Positions 30,971-39,146 of a stretch of DNA of 64,000 nt are shown one piece after another; position 1 is the stretch's first letter, and each line of letters begins with the position of its first letter. Below the pieces are notes generated by a model that worked only from the letters and a program-made list of their open reading frames with translations, searched no databases and had not been told where the DNA came from. The position numbers and the translations under genes were made by a program. Source of the DNA: Prodigiosinella aquatilis (GTDB lineage Bacteria; Pseudomonadota; Gammaproteobacteria; Enterobacterales; Enterobacteriaceae); contig CP128857.1 of NCBI GenBank assembly GCA_030388725.1, positions 3,844,001 through 3,908,000 of the forward strand, given 5' to 3'.

Positions 30971-32002
30971 ATGATAGAAATTTCTAATATTACCAAGACG
31001 TTCCAGCAGAACGGACGAACGATTACCGCACTCGACGACGTGAGTCTTCGCGTTCCTGCTGGGCAAATATATGGTGTAATTGGTGCTTCCGGCGCGGGTA
31101 AAAGCACATTGATTCGCTGTGTAAATTTGCTGGAGCGTCCGACTCAGGGAAAGGTATTGGTTGATGGGCAGGATCTGACTCAATTGTCAGAAAGCCAGCT
31201 AACGCGAGCTCGTCGCCAGATTGGCATGATTTTCCAACACTTCAATCTGCTTTCCTCACGAACTGTTTTTGGCAATGTGGCATTACCACTTGAACTGGAT
31301 AATATGCCTAAAGCAGAAATCAAACAGCGCATACATAATTTGCTGGAGTTAGTCGGTTTGTCGGATAAACACGATGTCTATCCAACAAATCTTTCCGGCG
31401 GACAAAAACAGCGGGTAGCCATTGCCAGGGCGCTGGCTAGCGCGCCTAAAGTGCTGTTATGCGATGAAGCCACCAGTGCACTGGATCCGGCAACCACACG
31501 CTCCATTCTTGAACTACTGAAAGACATTAACCGTCGTCTGGGATTAACAATTTTACTGATCACCCATGAAATGGATGTCGTGAAACGCATTTGTGACCAG
31601 GTCGCCATTATTAGTGATGGTCGTCTGATTGAGCAGGACACGGTAAGTGAGGTTTTCTCTCATCCCAAGACACCCTTGGCACAAACATTTATTCAGTCAA
31701 CGCTACATCTGGATATTCCTGATGACTATCTGGAGCGGATGATACCAACACCCAAGCTGGGAAGTTTACCCTTGTTGCGTATGGAGTTTACCGGCCAATC
31801 GGTTGATGCACCTTTGCTGTCTGAAATAGCCCGACGCTTTAATATCAACAACAACATTATCAGCGCTCAGATGGACTACGCCGGTGGCGTGAAATTCGGC
31901 ATCATGTTGGCAGAAATGCACGGCGAAGTAGCGGATACTACTGCCGCAATTCAGTTCCTGAAAGATCACCATGTAAATATCGAGGTATTGGGTTATGTCT
32001 GA
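30971..32002 (+). CDS. metN: Methionine ABC transporter, ATP-binding subunit
   Basis: The 343-residue ATPase of the MetNIQ D/L-methionine importer. Walker A GASGAGKST, Q-loop MIFQHFNLLSS, signature LSGGQKQRVAIARAL and Walker B VLLCDEATSALDP are all present. The C-terminal ~95 residues form the NIL/C2 domain that binds methionine and causes trans-inhibition in E. coli. The ATG at 30971 gives the E. coli length; an upstream in-frame start at 30932 would extend into the promoter region. It is first in the operon, under MetJ boxes, and overlaps metI by 8 bp. Confidence 0.97.
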   Translation: MIEISNITKTFQQNGRTITALDDVSLRVPAGQIYGVIGASGAGKSTLIRCVNLLERPTQGKVLVDGQDLTQLSESQLTRARRQIGMIFQHFNLLSSRTVFGNVALPLELDNMPKAEIKQRIHNLLELVGLSDKHDVYPTNLSGGQKQRVAIARALASAPKVLLCDEATSALDPATTRSILELLKDINRRLGLTILLITHEMDVVKRICDQVAIISDGRLIEQDTVSEVFSHPKTPLAQTFIQSTLHLDIPDDYLERMIPTPKLGSLPLLRMEFTGQSVDAPLLSEIARRFNINNNIISAQMDYAGGVKFGIMLAEMHGEVADTTAAIQFLKDHHVNIEVLGYV

Positions 32003-32648
32003 AGCAATGATCTGGTTACTTGCCCGTGGTGTCTGGGAAACCGTAATCATGACACTTGTTTCTGGTTTTTTTGGCTTTGTACTTGGATTACCTGTTGGTG
32101 TTCTTCTTTATATCACCCGTCCAGGACAAATTATCGCTAATCCTAAAATCTACCGTAGCATCTCCGCGCTGGTAAATATTTTCCGCTCGATTCCATTCAT
32201 CATTTTACTCGTTTGGATGATTCCATTTACTCGCATAATTGTCGGTACAGCTATCGGGTTACAAGCGGCAATGGTTCCATTAACTGTCGGTGCAGCGCCG
32301 TTTATTGCCCGCATGGTAGAAAATGCACTGTTGGAAATTCCGACCGGTTTAATTGAAGCGGCCCGGGCAATGGGAGCCACACCGATGCAAATAATCAAAA
32401 AAATATTGCTACCCGAAGCGCTACCAGGGTTGATCAATGCTGCCACCATCACATTGATAACTCTGGTGGGCTATTCTGCTATGGGAGGCGCAGTCGGTGC
32501 TGGCGGATTAGGTCAGATTGGTTACCAGTACGGCTATGTCGGGTATAACGCCACAATAATGAATATCGTATTAGTATTGTTAGTTATTTTGGTTTATCTA
32601 ATTCAATTCTGTGGTGATAAGGCAGTACGGGCAGTCACACACAAGTAA
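31995..32648 (+). CDS. metI: Methionine ABC transporter, permease subunit
   Basis: A 217-residue inner-membrane permease with five predicted helices and the EAA coupling motif in LIEAARAMGATPMQIIKKILLPEALPG. It matches E. coli MetI (217 aa) along its length. It begins inside the end of metN (GTTATGTCTGA region), which implies translational coupling, and is followed after 63 bp by metQ. Confidence 0.97.
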   Translation: MSEAMIWLLARGVWETVIMTLVSGFFGFVLGLPVGVLLYITRPGQIIANPKIYRSISALVNIFRSIPFIILLVWMIPFTRIIVGTAIGLQAAMVPLTVGAAPFIARMVENALLEIPTGLIEAARAMGATPMQIIKKILLPEALPGLINAATITLITLVGYSAMGGAVGAGGLGQIGYQYGYVGYNATIMNIVLVLLVILVYLIQFCGDKAVRAVTHK

Positions 32649-32711
32649 TTGTTCAATAGCCATGCACTCATCAAGTGCGTGATGGAAAGACTCTGAAGCT
32701 GAGGTAAGGAA

Positions 32712-33527
32712 ATGGCAATTAAATTGAAATCTATCGCTACTGTTGGTGCCTTGATTGGTGTATTGGCATTAGCCGGTTGTGATCAGAAACAAAAAGATCC
32801 CAACCACATAAAAGTGGGCGTTATCGTTGGTGCCGAGCAACAAGTCGCGGAAGTTGCACAAAAAGTGGCTAAAGAGAAATATGGGCTGGACGTTGAGCTG
32901 GTTACCTTCAACGACTACGTTTTACCTAACGAGGCGCTAAGCAAAGGAGATATTGATCTCAATGCATTCCAGCATAAACCTTACCTCGATCAGCAAATCA
33001 AGGATCGTGGTTATAAACTGGTTCCGGTTGGTAACACCTTTGTCTATCCCATTGCCGGTTACTCTAAAAAGATCAAATCTCTGGACGAACTGCAAAACGG
33101 TGCACAAATTGCGCTGCCAAATGATCCAACCAATCTAGGACGCTCACTATTACTGCTGCAAAAAGTGGGGTTAATTAAACTGAAAGATAACGTCGGACTG
33201 ATGCCAACAGCACTAGATGTGACAGAAAACCCGAAAAATCTGAAGTTGGTTGAACTGGAAGCGCCACAATTGCCGCGATCACTGGATGACAACCAAATTG
33301 CGCTAGCAGTGATTAATACTACCTATGCTAGCCAGATTAACCTGACACCTGCCAAAGATGGTTTGTTCGTGGAAGACAAAGACTCTCCATATGTCAATCT
33401 ACTCGTCGCTCGTGAAGATAACAAAGATGCCGAAAATGTAAAAAAATTCGTGCAAGCTTATCAATCTGAAGAAGTGAACCAGGCAGCAAATAAAATCTTT
33501 AACGGTGGTGCAGTTAAAGGCTGGTAA
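32712..33527 (+). CDS. metQ: Methionine-binding lipoprotein
   Basis: A 271-residue substrate-binding protein of the NlpA/MetQ family. The lipoprotein signal ends in the lipobox LAGC at residues ~20-23 (VLALAGCDQKQ), so the mature protein is lipid-anchored; Asp at +2 predicts retention in the inner membrane. Motifs such as IKVGVIVGAEQQVAEV, LNAFQHKPYLDQQ and PNDPTNLGRSLLLLQ are typical. AAGGAAATG is the ribosome site. A strong terminator follows at 33551. Confidence 0.97.
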   Translation: MAIKLKSIATVGALIGVLALAGCDQKQKDPNHIKVGVIVGAEQQVAEVAQKVAKEKYGLDVELVTFNDYVLPNEALSKGDIDLNAFQHKPYLDQQIKDRGYKLVPVGNTFVYPIAGYSKKIKSLDELQNGAQIALPNDPTNLGRSLLLLQKVGLIKLKDNVGLMPTALDVTENPKNLKLVELEAPQLPRSLDDNQIALAVINTTYASQINLTPAKDGLFVEDKDSPYVNLLVAREDNKDAENVKKFVQAYQSEEVNQAANKIFNGGAVKGW

Positions 33528-33550
33528 ACTCACACTTACATCATGTAAAT

Positions 33551-33590
33551 AAATAACAAGACGGGCTTTAGCCCGTCTTGTTATTTATTT
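33551..33590 (+). terminator. Strong terminator after metQ
   Basis: The perfect 16-bp stem AAATAACAAGACGGGC / GCCCGTCTTGTTATTT has loop TTTA and flanking A and T tracts, starting 23 bases after the metQ stop. The symmetry means it could work in both directions. Confidence 0.9.
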
Positions 33591-33636
33591 AATAGCTTGC
33601 TTCAATAGCCTCATCTAAAAAACCAGAGGGAAACCT

Positions 33637-34041
33637 ATGCGTTCTATACTCTTTCTGATGTTAGCCTTTTCGCTGACCGGATGTTCTCTGCTAAATAAAT
33701 CGACGCACCCAGCGCCCAAACAGCCAGTTCATACAGCCACTGAACACTCTCCCAAAGCCAAACCGGTTTACCGCCCAGTACACGCTGTTCTGTATAAAAA
33801 TGCCGAAGAGCTAGTCGGTAAACCATTCCGTGATATGGGGGAAGTTTCAGGATCATCTTGTCAGGTAAGCGCTCGGGACACACCACCCAACATAGCCAGT
33901 GCACAGAAAAGAATGCAAAGTCGTGCTGCAGCTATGAAGGCAAACGCGGTTTTGTTGCATGACTGTCAGATCGTTAGCAGTATTGCAGGTTGTTATCGTC
34001 AGGCAATATGCCAAGGTACAGCACTGAAAGTTTCTGAATAA
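33637..34041 (+). CDS. rcsF: Rcs stress-sensing outer-membrane lipoprotein
   Basis: A 134-residue lipoprotein matching E. coli RcsF, which detects envelope and LPS damage and triggers the Rcs phosphorelay through IgaA. The signal ends in the lipobox LTGC (FSLTGCSLLNKS), followed by a Pro/Lys-rich linker and a folded domain with four cysteines (SSCQVSA, LLHDCQIV, GCYRQAICQ) that form the two non-consecutive disulfides known from E. coli. AGAGGGA precedes the ATG. The stop codon overlaps the trmO start by one base. Confidence 0.95.
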   Translation: MRSILFLMLAFSLTGCSLLNKSTHPAPKQPVHTATEHSPKAKPVYRPVHAVLYKNAEELVGKPFRDMGEVSGSSCQVSARDTPPNIASAQKRMQSRAAAMKANAVLLHDCQIVSSIAGCYRQAICQGTALKVSE

Positions 34042-34748
34042 TGAGCCAATTCATCTTCAATCAGATCGGTGTGATCCGCTCACCTTATAAAGAGAAATTC
34101 GCCGTCCCACGGCAACCCGGTCTTATTGAAGATGGTGGTGGCGAGTTGTACCTTACTCCGCCTTACAACCACCCGGAAACAGTGCGTGGACTGGGTGACT
34201 TTAGCTATATATGGTTGCTCTTTATTTTTCACCAAACATTGAATGCCGGTTGGCATCCGACAGTACGTCCCCCACGGCTCGGCGGGAATACTCGTGTTGG
34301 TGTATTCTCCTCTCGGTCAACATTCCGCCCCAATCCTATTGGTATGTCACTGGTTAAGTTAAAATCCATTCGCATTGAAAAAGATATTGTTGCCCTTGAG
34401 TTAGGCAGCCTTGATCTGGTTGATGGAACGCCCGTTATTGACATCAAACCTTATATTCCCTTTGCGGAAAGTAAACCACAGGCAAAAGCAGGCTTTGCCC
34501 AATTGGCACCAGCGACAGACATGTCAGTGACTTTTACGTCTTTAGCAGAACAACAACTTGCGGCCTGTCAGCATAAATATCCCTATTTACGCCGTTTTAT
34601 CACCCAAGTGCTGGCACAGGATCCTCGTCCCGCTTATCGCAAAAATGTGGCAGACTCGAGAGAATATGCCGCATTACTGTTAGAATTTAACGTCCGATGG
34701 CGGATAACTGACGAGCAAACAGAAGTAATATGCCTGGACCCGAGCTAA
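34041..34748 (+). CDS. trmO: tRNA-Thr (t6A37) N6-methyltransferase
   Basis: A 235-residue protein of the TsaA/YaeB family, which uses SAM to methylate t6A37 in threonine tRNA. Conserved blocks are IGVIRSPYKEKFAVPRQPG, TVRPPRLGGNTRVGVFSSR and RSTFRPNPIGMSLV, followed by LDLVDGTPVIDIKPY, which belong to the beta-barrel SAM site. It starts at the TAATG overlap with rcsF and precedes proS by 115 bp, the same order as E. coli. Confidence 0.95.
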   Translation: MSQFIFNQIGVIRSPYKEKFAVPRQPGLIEDGGGELYLTPPYNHPETVRGLGDFSYIWLLFIFHQTLNAGWHPTVRPPRLGGNTRVGVFSSRSTFRPNPIGMSLVKLKSIRIEKDIVALELGSLDLVDGTPVIDIKPYIPFAESKPQAKAGFAQLAPATDMSVTFTSLAEQQLAACQHKYPYLRRFITQVLAQDPRPAYRKNVADSREYAALLLEFNVRWRITDEQTEVICLDPS

Positions 34749-34863
34749 AAACCCCGGTCTTCTCTTTTGAGTAACCGTTCACACTGGTAAACTAGGCCAC
34801 TTTTTATGTCTTCGGCTGTATTACAGCCAATGATATCTATCGTTCTGACGGAACTAAAACATC

Positions 34864-36582
34864 ATGCGTACAAGTCAATATTTGCTCTCCACATTGAAGG
34901 AGACTCCCGCCGATGCAGAAGTCATCAGCCATCAGCTAATGCTGCGTGCCGGGATGATTCGTAAACTGGCCTCAGGGCTTTACACGTGGTTGCCGACCGG
35001 ATTACGGGTTCTGAAAAAAGTCGAAAACATTGTGCGAGAAGAGATGGATAACGCCGGTGCTATCGAGATATCCATGCCTGTCGTCCAACCTGCAGATTTA
35101 TGGCAAGAAAGTGGCCGTTGGGAACAATACGGTCCAGAATTACTTCGTTTTGTTGATCGCGGAGATCGCCCGTTTGTCCTGGGCCCAACACATGAAGAAG
35201 TGATTACCGATCTGATCCGCAATGAAATCAGCTCGTACAAACAGTTACCACTGAATTTTTACCAAATTCAGACTAAATTCCGTGATGAAGTCCGCCCACG
35301 TTTTGGTGTAATGCGCGCCCGCGAATTTCTGATGAAAGATGCCTATTCCTTTCATACATCACAGGAATCGTTGCAGGTGACTTACGATGCCATGTATGCC
35401 GCATATCATAAGATTTTCAGCCGCATGGATCTGGATTTCCGTGCAGTACAGGCTGATACCGGCTCTATTGGAGGCAACGCATCCCACGAATTCCAAGTTC
35501 TGGCTGGCAGTGGAGAAGACGATATCGTCTTCTCCACGGAATCCGCGTATGCCGCTAACATCGAACTGGCAGAAGCAGTTGCCTCCATGGCAACACCCGC
35601 AGCAGCAACGGAAGAACTGCGACTGGTCGATACACCAAACGCGAAAACCATCGCGGAACTGGTTGAACAATTCAACATACCAGTAAAAAAAACGGTCAAA
35701 ACTCTGTTAGTCAAAGCCACCGAAGAAAGTGGACATAAGCTGGTGGCACTGTTAGTTCGTGGCGATCACGAACTCAATGAAGTGAAAGCCGAAAAATTTG
35801 AACCGATTGCTAACCCGTTGACATTCGCCACTGAAGAAGAGATCCGTGCCACCATAGGCGCTGGTCCAGGTTCTCTGGGCCCGGTTAACTTACCGGTTCC
35901 GGTGATCATTGACCGCACAGTGGCGGTGATGAGTGACTTTAGCGCTGGTGCCAATATCGATGGTAAGCACTATTTTGGTATCAACTGGGAACGCGATATG
36001 GCATTGCCACAAGTTGCCGATATCCGCAATGTCGTTGAAGGAGACAGAAGCCCGGATGGTAAAGGCACGCTGTTGATCAAACGCGGTATTGAAGTAGGTC
36101 ATATATTCCAACTTGGTACAAAATACTCCGAAGCGCTGAAAGCCACAGTGCAAGGTGAGGATGGGCGCAATCAAATCCTGACAATGGGGTGCTACGGTAT
36201 TGGCGTTAGCCGTGTTATCGCCGCTGCTATTGAGCAAAATCATGATGACCGCGGTATTATCTGGCCAGAAGCGATTGCGCCGTTCCATGTGGCTATTCTG
36301 CCAATGAATATGCATAAATCCTTCCGTGTGCAGGAAATGACGGAAAGTATTTATCAGCAGTTACGGGCTAAAGGAGTTGATGTTTTGTTGGATGACCGTA
36401 AAGAACGTCCTGGGGTGATGTTTGCCGATATGGAGCTGATCGGGATCCCACATACCATCGTTATCGGTGACCGTAACCTTGATAACGAAGAGGTTGAATA
36501 CAAGAACCGCCGTAACGGCGAGAAGCAGATGCTTAAAACCAGTGAAATTGTGGATTTTCTGCTGGCACGGGTTTTCCATTAA
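34864..36582 (+). CDS. proS: Prolyl-tRNA synthetase
   Basis: A 572-residue class II aminoacyl-tRNA synthetase of the bacterial type. It shows motif 2 around FRDEVRPRFGVMRAREFLMKD, motif 3 GCYGIGVSRVIAAAIEQ, and between them the editing insertion domain (~220-400, e.g. TVKTLLVKATEE, GDHELNEVKAEK) that hydrolyses Ala-tRNA(Pro). The C-terminal anticodon-binding domain contains DDRKERPGVMFADMELIG. Length equals E. coli ProRS. Its natural terminator is interrupted by the IS element that begins 60 bp downstream. Confidence 0.98.
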   Translation: MRTSQYLLSTLKETPADAEVISHQLMLRAGMIRKLASGLYTWLPTGLRVLKKVENIVREEMDNAGAIEISMPVVQPADLWQESGRWEQYGPELLRFVDRGDRPFVLGPTHEEVITDLIRNEISSYKQLPLNFYQIQTKFRDEVRPRFGVMRAREFLMKDAYSFHTSQESLQVTYDAMYAAYHKIFSRMDLDFRAVQADTGSIGGNASHEFQVLAGSGEDDIVFSTESAYAANIELAEAVASMATPAAATEELRLVDTPNAKTIAELVEQFNIPVKKTVKTLLVKATEESGHKLVALLVRGDHELNEVKAEKFEPIANPLTFATEEEIRATIGAGPGSLGPVNLPVPVIIDRTVAVMSDFSAGANIDGKHYFGINWERDMALPQVADIRNVVEGDRSPDGKGTLLIKRGIEVGHIFQLGTKYSEALKATVQGEDGRNQILTMGCYGIGVSRVIAAAIEQNHDDRGIIWPEAIAPFHVAILPMNMHKSFRVQEMTESIYQQLRAKGVDVLLDDRKERPGVMFADMELIGIPHTIVIGDRNLDNEEVEYKNRRNGEKQMLKTSEIVDFLLARVFH

Positions 36583-36620
36583 TCCGCTGTTTATCACTGA
36601 ATAGTCGCTAAGCGTGGTAT

Positions 36621-36641
36621 AAAAAAATGGTGGGTAATCCC
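36621..36641 (+). terminator. Left half of a terminator split by the IS element
   Basis: AAAAAAATGGTGGG followed by TAATCCC. Joined to the sequence right of the element (CCCACCATTTTTT at 38064-38076), it would form a 13-bp hairpin with loop TAAT, flanked by A and T runs, serving both proS and rpoS. Confidence 0.75.
36631..36641 (+). repeat. Target-site duplication, left copy
   Basis: TGGGTAATCCC, identical to 38056-38066 on the other side of the element. Eleven bp is a normal duplication length for IS4-group elements. Confidence 0.95.
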
Positions 36642-36659
36642 TAATGCCGATCAGTTAAG
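36642..36659 (+). repeat. IS4-type terminal inverted repeat, left
   Basis: TAATGCCGATCAGTTAAG. It differs from the right end (read inward) at three central positions. Confidence 0.9.
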
Positions 36660-36690
36660 GATCACTTGAACGATCCAGCCACTGTGTAAG

Positions 36691-36725
36691 AATCCGTAAT
36701 CTCTCCAGGGATTACGGATTTTTTT
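36691..36725 (+). terminator. Terminator-like hairpin inside the IS, abutting the transposase start
   Basis: AATCCGTAATC (36691-36701) pairs perfectly with GATTACGGATT (36710-36720). Seven T (36719-36725) run directly into the ATG at 36726. It probably stops transcripts entering from proS, protecting the cell from read-through expression of transposase. Confidence 0.8.
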
Positions 36726-38042
36726 ATGTTATTCAGCCAAGCTTTAGATACTGCCCATAAATTTTCCCCGCAGGAGTTTGCTGCTCTTGCAGACCTGCTT
36801 TCTCCTGAACTGATTGATGAGTGCCTGGCCGACACAGGCATCGTCACCCTGCGCAAGCGCCGTCTCTCCATGGAGATGATGGTCTGGGCTGTCACCGGCA
36901 TGGCCCTGTTCCGCTCTCACTCCATGAGCCAATTGGTCTCCCATATGGACATTCTTCTGCCTGGTAACCGGCCTTTTGTTGCACCCAGTGCCGTTGTTCA
37001 GGCCCGTCAACGGCTCGGGGAGGATGCTATCCGGCTGATGTTCGAAAAAACACGCCAACTCTGGTTTGAAAAAACGCCCTTGTCTCATTGGAACGGACTG
37101 ACGCTGATGGCAGTAGACGGCACGCTGTGGAGAACACCGGACACACCAGAGAATGATGCCGCTTTTGGCCGTACCGCCAATGTGAATAAGCGGTCCGAAT
37201 GGCCACAACTGCGTATGGTCTGCCAAATGGAAGTGACAAGTCATCTGTTATCTGCCGTTGCCTTCGACAGCGTCTCTGATGCAGGTGAGGCTGAGCTTGC
37301 TGCCCAGCTTATCGCCAAAACGCCTGACCACTCGTTGACCATTATGGATAAAGGCTTCTATGCCTTGGGCCTGCTGCATCGCTGGCAGTCATCAGGCGCA
37401 GAAAGACACTGGATGCTGCCATTACGCAAAGGTGCACAGTATGAGGTGGTGAGAAACCTGGGGCCCGGGCAGAGCTTGGTGACCCTGCGGCTGTCACCCC
37501 AGGCGAAAAAGAAATGGCGGGATGCCCCGGAAACCCTGACAGCAAGGCTGATAAGCAAGGAAGTGGGTGGCAAAACGGTGCAGATACTGACGTCGATGTG
37601 TGATCCGCTCAGATACCCGAAAGCAGATATCGTTGACCTGTACAGTCACAGGTGGGAGATAGAGCACGGGTTCAGGGAGATGAAACAGCATCTGCTGAAT
37701 AATGAGCTGACGTTGAGGAGTAAAAAGCCGGAGCTGGTGCGTCAGGAACTGTGGGGTGTGGCGCTGGCGTACAATCTGTTGCGCTTTATGATGGCGCAGA
37801 TGGCGTACAGTCTGAAAGGTGTGGAGCCTTATCAGATGGGATTTAAGCAGTCGGCGTTGTATCTGTGCAGTCATCTGCGGTTACTGCCAGGAGTGTCCCC
37901 GGGAAAACTGCCAAAAGTCATGGAAGAGATACTGAGCATGGCATCTAGCTTCGTGCTACCAGGGAGAAGAGCGCGACATTACCCGAGAGCCGTAAAAAAG
38001 AGGCCGCAACGTTATCCGTTACGGCCACCTTTAAAAGCTTAA
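36726..38042 (+). CDS. IS4-family transposase
   Basis: A 438-residue DDE transposase homologous to E. coli IS4 transposase (442 aa) from end to end (e.g. VTLRKRRLSMEMMVW, MLPLRKGAQYE, LRSKKPELVRQELWGV). The catalytic residues are D in LMAVDGTLWRTPD, D in LTIMDKGFYALGLL and E in HRWEIEHGFREMK, the last forming the YREK-type signature of the family. The frame is intact. No ribosome site precedes the ATG, because a terminator hairpin ends right at it, so translation is expected to be weak. The stop codon lies in the right inverted repeat. Confidence 0.95.
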   Translation: MLFSQALDTAHKFSPQEFAALADLLSPELIDECLADTGIVTLRKRRLSMEMMVWAVTGMALFRSHSMSQLVSHMDILLPGNRPFVAPSAVVQARQRLGEDAIRLMFEKTRQLWFEKTPLSHWNGLTLMAVDGTLWRTPDTPENDAAFGRTANVNKRSEWPQLRMVCQMEVTSHLLSAVAFDSVSDAGEAELAAQLIAKTPDHSLTIMDKGFYALGLLHRWQSSGAERHWMLPLRKGAQYEVVRNLGPGQSLVTLRLSPQAKKKWRDAPETLTARLISKEVGGKTVQILTSMCDPLRYPKADIVDLYSHRWEIEHGFREMKQHLLNNELTLRSKKPELVRQELWGVALAYNLLRFMMAQMAYSLKGVEPYQMGFKQSALYLCSHLRLLPGVSPGKLPKVMEEILSMASSFVLPGRRARHYPRAVKKRPQRYPLRPPLKA

Positions 38043-38055
38043 CTGACGAGCATTA
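38038..38055 (-). repeat. IS4-type terminal inverted repeat, right
   Basis: CTTAACTGACGAGCATTA on the plus strand. Its complement, TAATGCTCGTCAGTTAAG, mirrors the left end. Confidence 0.9.
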
Positions 38056-38066
38056 TGGGTAATCCC
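38056..38066 (+). repeat. Target-site duplication, right copy
   Basis: TGGGTAATCCC, identical to 36631-36641. It is followed by ACCATTTTTT, the displaced right arm of the split terminator. Confidence 0.95.
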
Positions 38067-38100
38067 ACCATTTTTTATTTTTCAGAACAGCCAGTGAATA

Positions 38101-39093
38101 TTATTCACGAAACAGCTCTTCAATATCCAATCCTTGTACCTGCAATATTTCACGCAGACGCCGCAATCCCTCAACCTGAATCTGGCGAACACGCTCGCGG
38201 GTTAATCCGATCTCACGACCAACATCTTCCAGCGTAGCGGCTTCATACCCCAGCAAACCAAAACGACGAGCCAGAACTTCACGCTGCTTGGCGTTCAGCT
38301 CAAACAACCATTTAACGATATTTTGCTTCATATCGTTATCCTGAGTTGTATTTTCAGGTCCGTTATCTTTTTCGTCTGCCAGAATATCCAGTAACGCTTT
38401 TTCCGAATCCCCACCCAATGGCGTATCAACGGAAGTAATGCGCTCATTCAAGCGTAGCATGCGGTTAACGTCATCAACCGGTCTATCGAGCTGTTCGGCA
38501 ATTTCTTCCGCACTCGGCTCATGATCCAGTTTATGAGATAATTCACGCGCGGTACGAAGGTAAACATTAAGTTCTTTAACGATGTGAATAGGCAAACGAA
38601 TAGTCCGAGTCTGATTCATAATCGCTCGCTCTATGGTCTGCCGAATCCACCAAGTAGCGTAGGTTGAAAAGCGGAATCCTCTTTCAGGATCAAATTTTTC
38701 AACTGCCCGAATCAGACCGAGATTTCCCTCTTCTATCAGGTCAAGCAGTGCCAGTCCACGGTTGTTGTAACGGCGGGCAATTTTCACCACCAACCGCAGG
38801 TTGCTTTCGATCATACGGCGGCGTGATGATACATCACCACGCAACGCGCGCCGGGCAAAATAAACCTCTTCTTCAGCGGTTAAAAGAGGTGAATAGCCAA
38901 TCTCTCCTAAATAGAGTTGCGTTGCATCTAAAACTCGCTGGACAATACTTTGTGATAGCAACTCATCTTCTTGCGAGTCATTATCATTAGTCTCTTCTTC
39001 TGTCAGCGCTTTGTCATCAAATACATCAATTCCATTCTCGTCGAAATCAGTATCTTCATGTAACTCGTTAACTTTCAGCGTACTTTGGCTCAT
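38101..39093 (-). CDS. rpoS: RNA polymerase sigma factor RpoS (sigma-38)
   Basis: The 330-residue master sigma factor of stationary phase and general stress, the same length as in E. coli. The acidic N-terminus (MSQSTLKVNELHEDTDFDENG) is followed by region 1.2, region 2 (RLVVKIARRYNNRGLALLDLIEEGNLGLIRAVEKFDPERGFRFSTYATWWIRQ, which binds the -10 element), region 3 and region 4 (TLEDVGREIGLTRERVRQIQVEGLRRLR, which binds the -35 element). It lies 53 bp downstream of nlpD; in E. coli its main promoter is inside nlpD, giving a long small-RNA-controlled leader. The 3' end lies 45 bp from the IS element, whose insertion removed the rpoS terminator. Confidence 0.98.
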   Translation of the reverse strand: MSQSTLKVNELHEDTDFDENGIDVFDDKALTEEETNDNDSQEDELLSQSIVQRVLDATQLYLGEIGYSPLLTAEEEVYFARRALRGDVSSRRRMIESNLRLVVKIARRYNNRGLALLDLIEEGNLGLIRAVEKFDPERGFRFSTYATWWIRQTIERAIMNQTRTIRLPIHIVKELNVYLRTARELSHKLDHEPSAEEIAEQLDRPVDDVNRMLRLNERITSVDTPLGGDSEKALLDILADEKDNGPENTTQDNDMKQNIVKWLFELNAKQREVLARRFGLLGYEAATLEDVGREIGLTRERVRQIQVEGLRRLREILQVQGLDIEELFRE

Positions 39094-39146
39094 AAGTGGC
39101 TCCTACCCGTGATCCCATGGCAGAATACCGAAATACCCTGCCCGAT

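Larger units (their letters stand above)
36642..38055 (+). mobile_element. IS4-group insertion sequence, complete
   Basis: A 1414-bp element. The ends are 18-bp imperfect inverted repeats (15 of 18 match), and it is bounded by an 11-bp duplication of TGGGTAATCCC. The left end TAATGCCGATCAGTTAAG looks the same as the left end of E. coli IS4 (about 1.43 kb). One intact transposase fills it. Intact ends, intact gene and perfect duplications indicate recent insertion and likely activity. The target is the loop and inner stem of a terminator between proS and rpoS. Confidence 0.95.
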
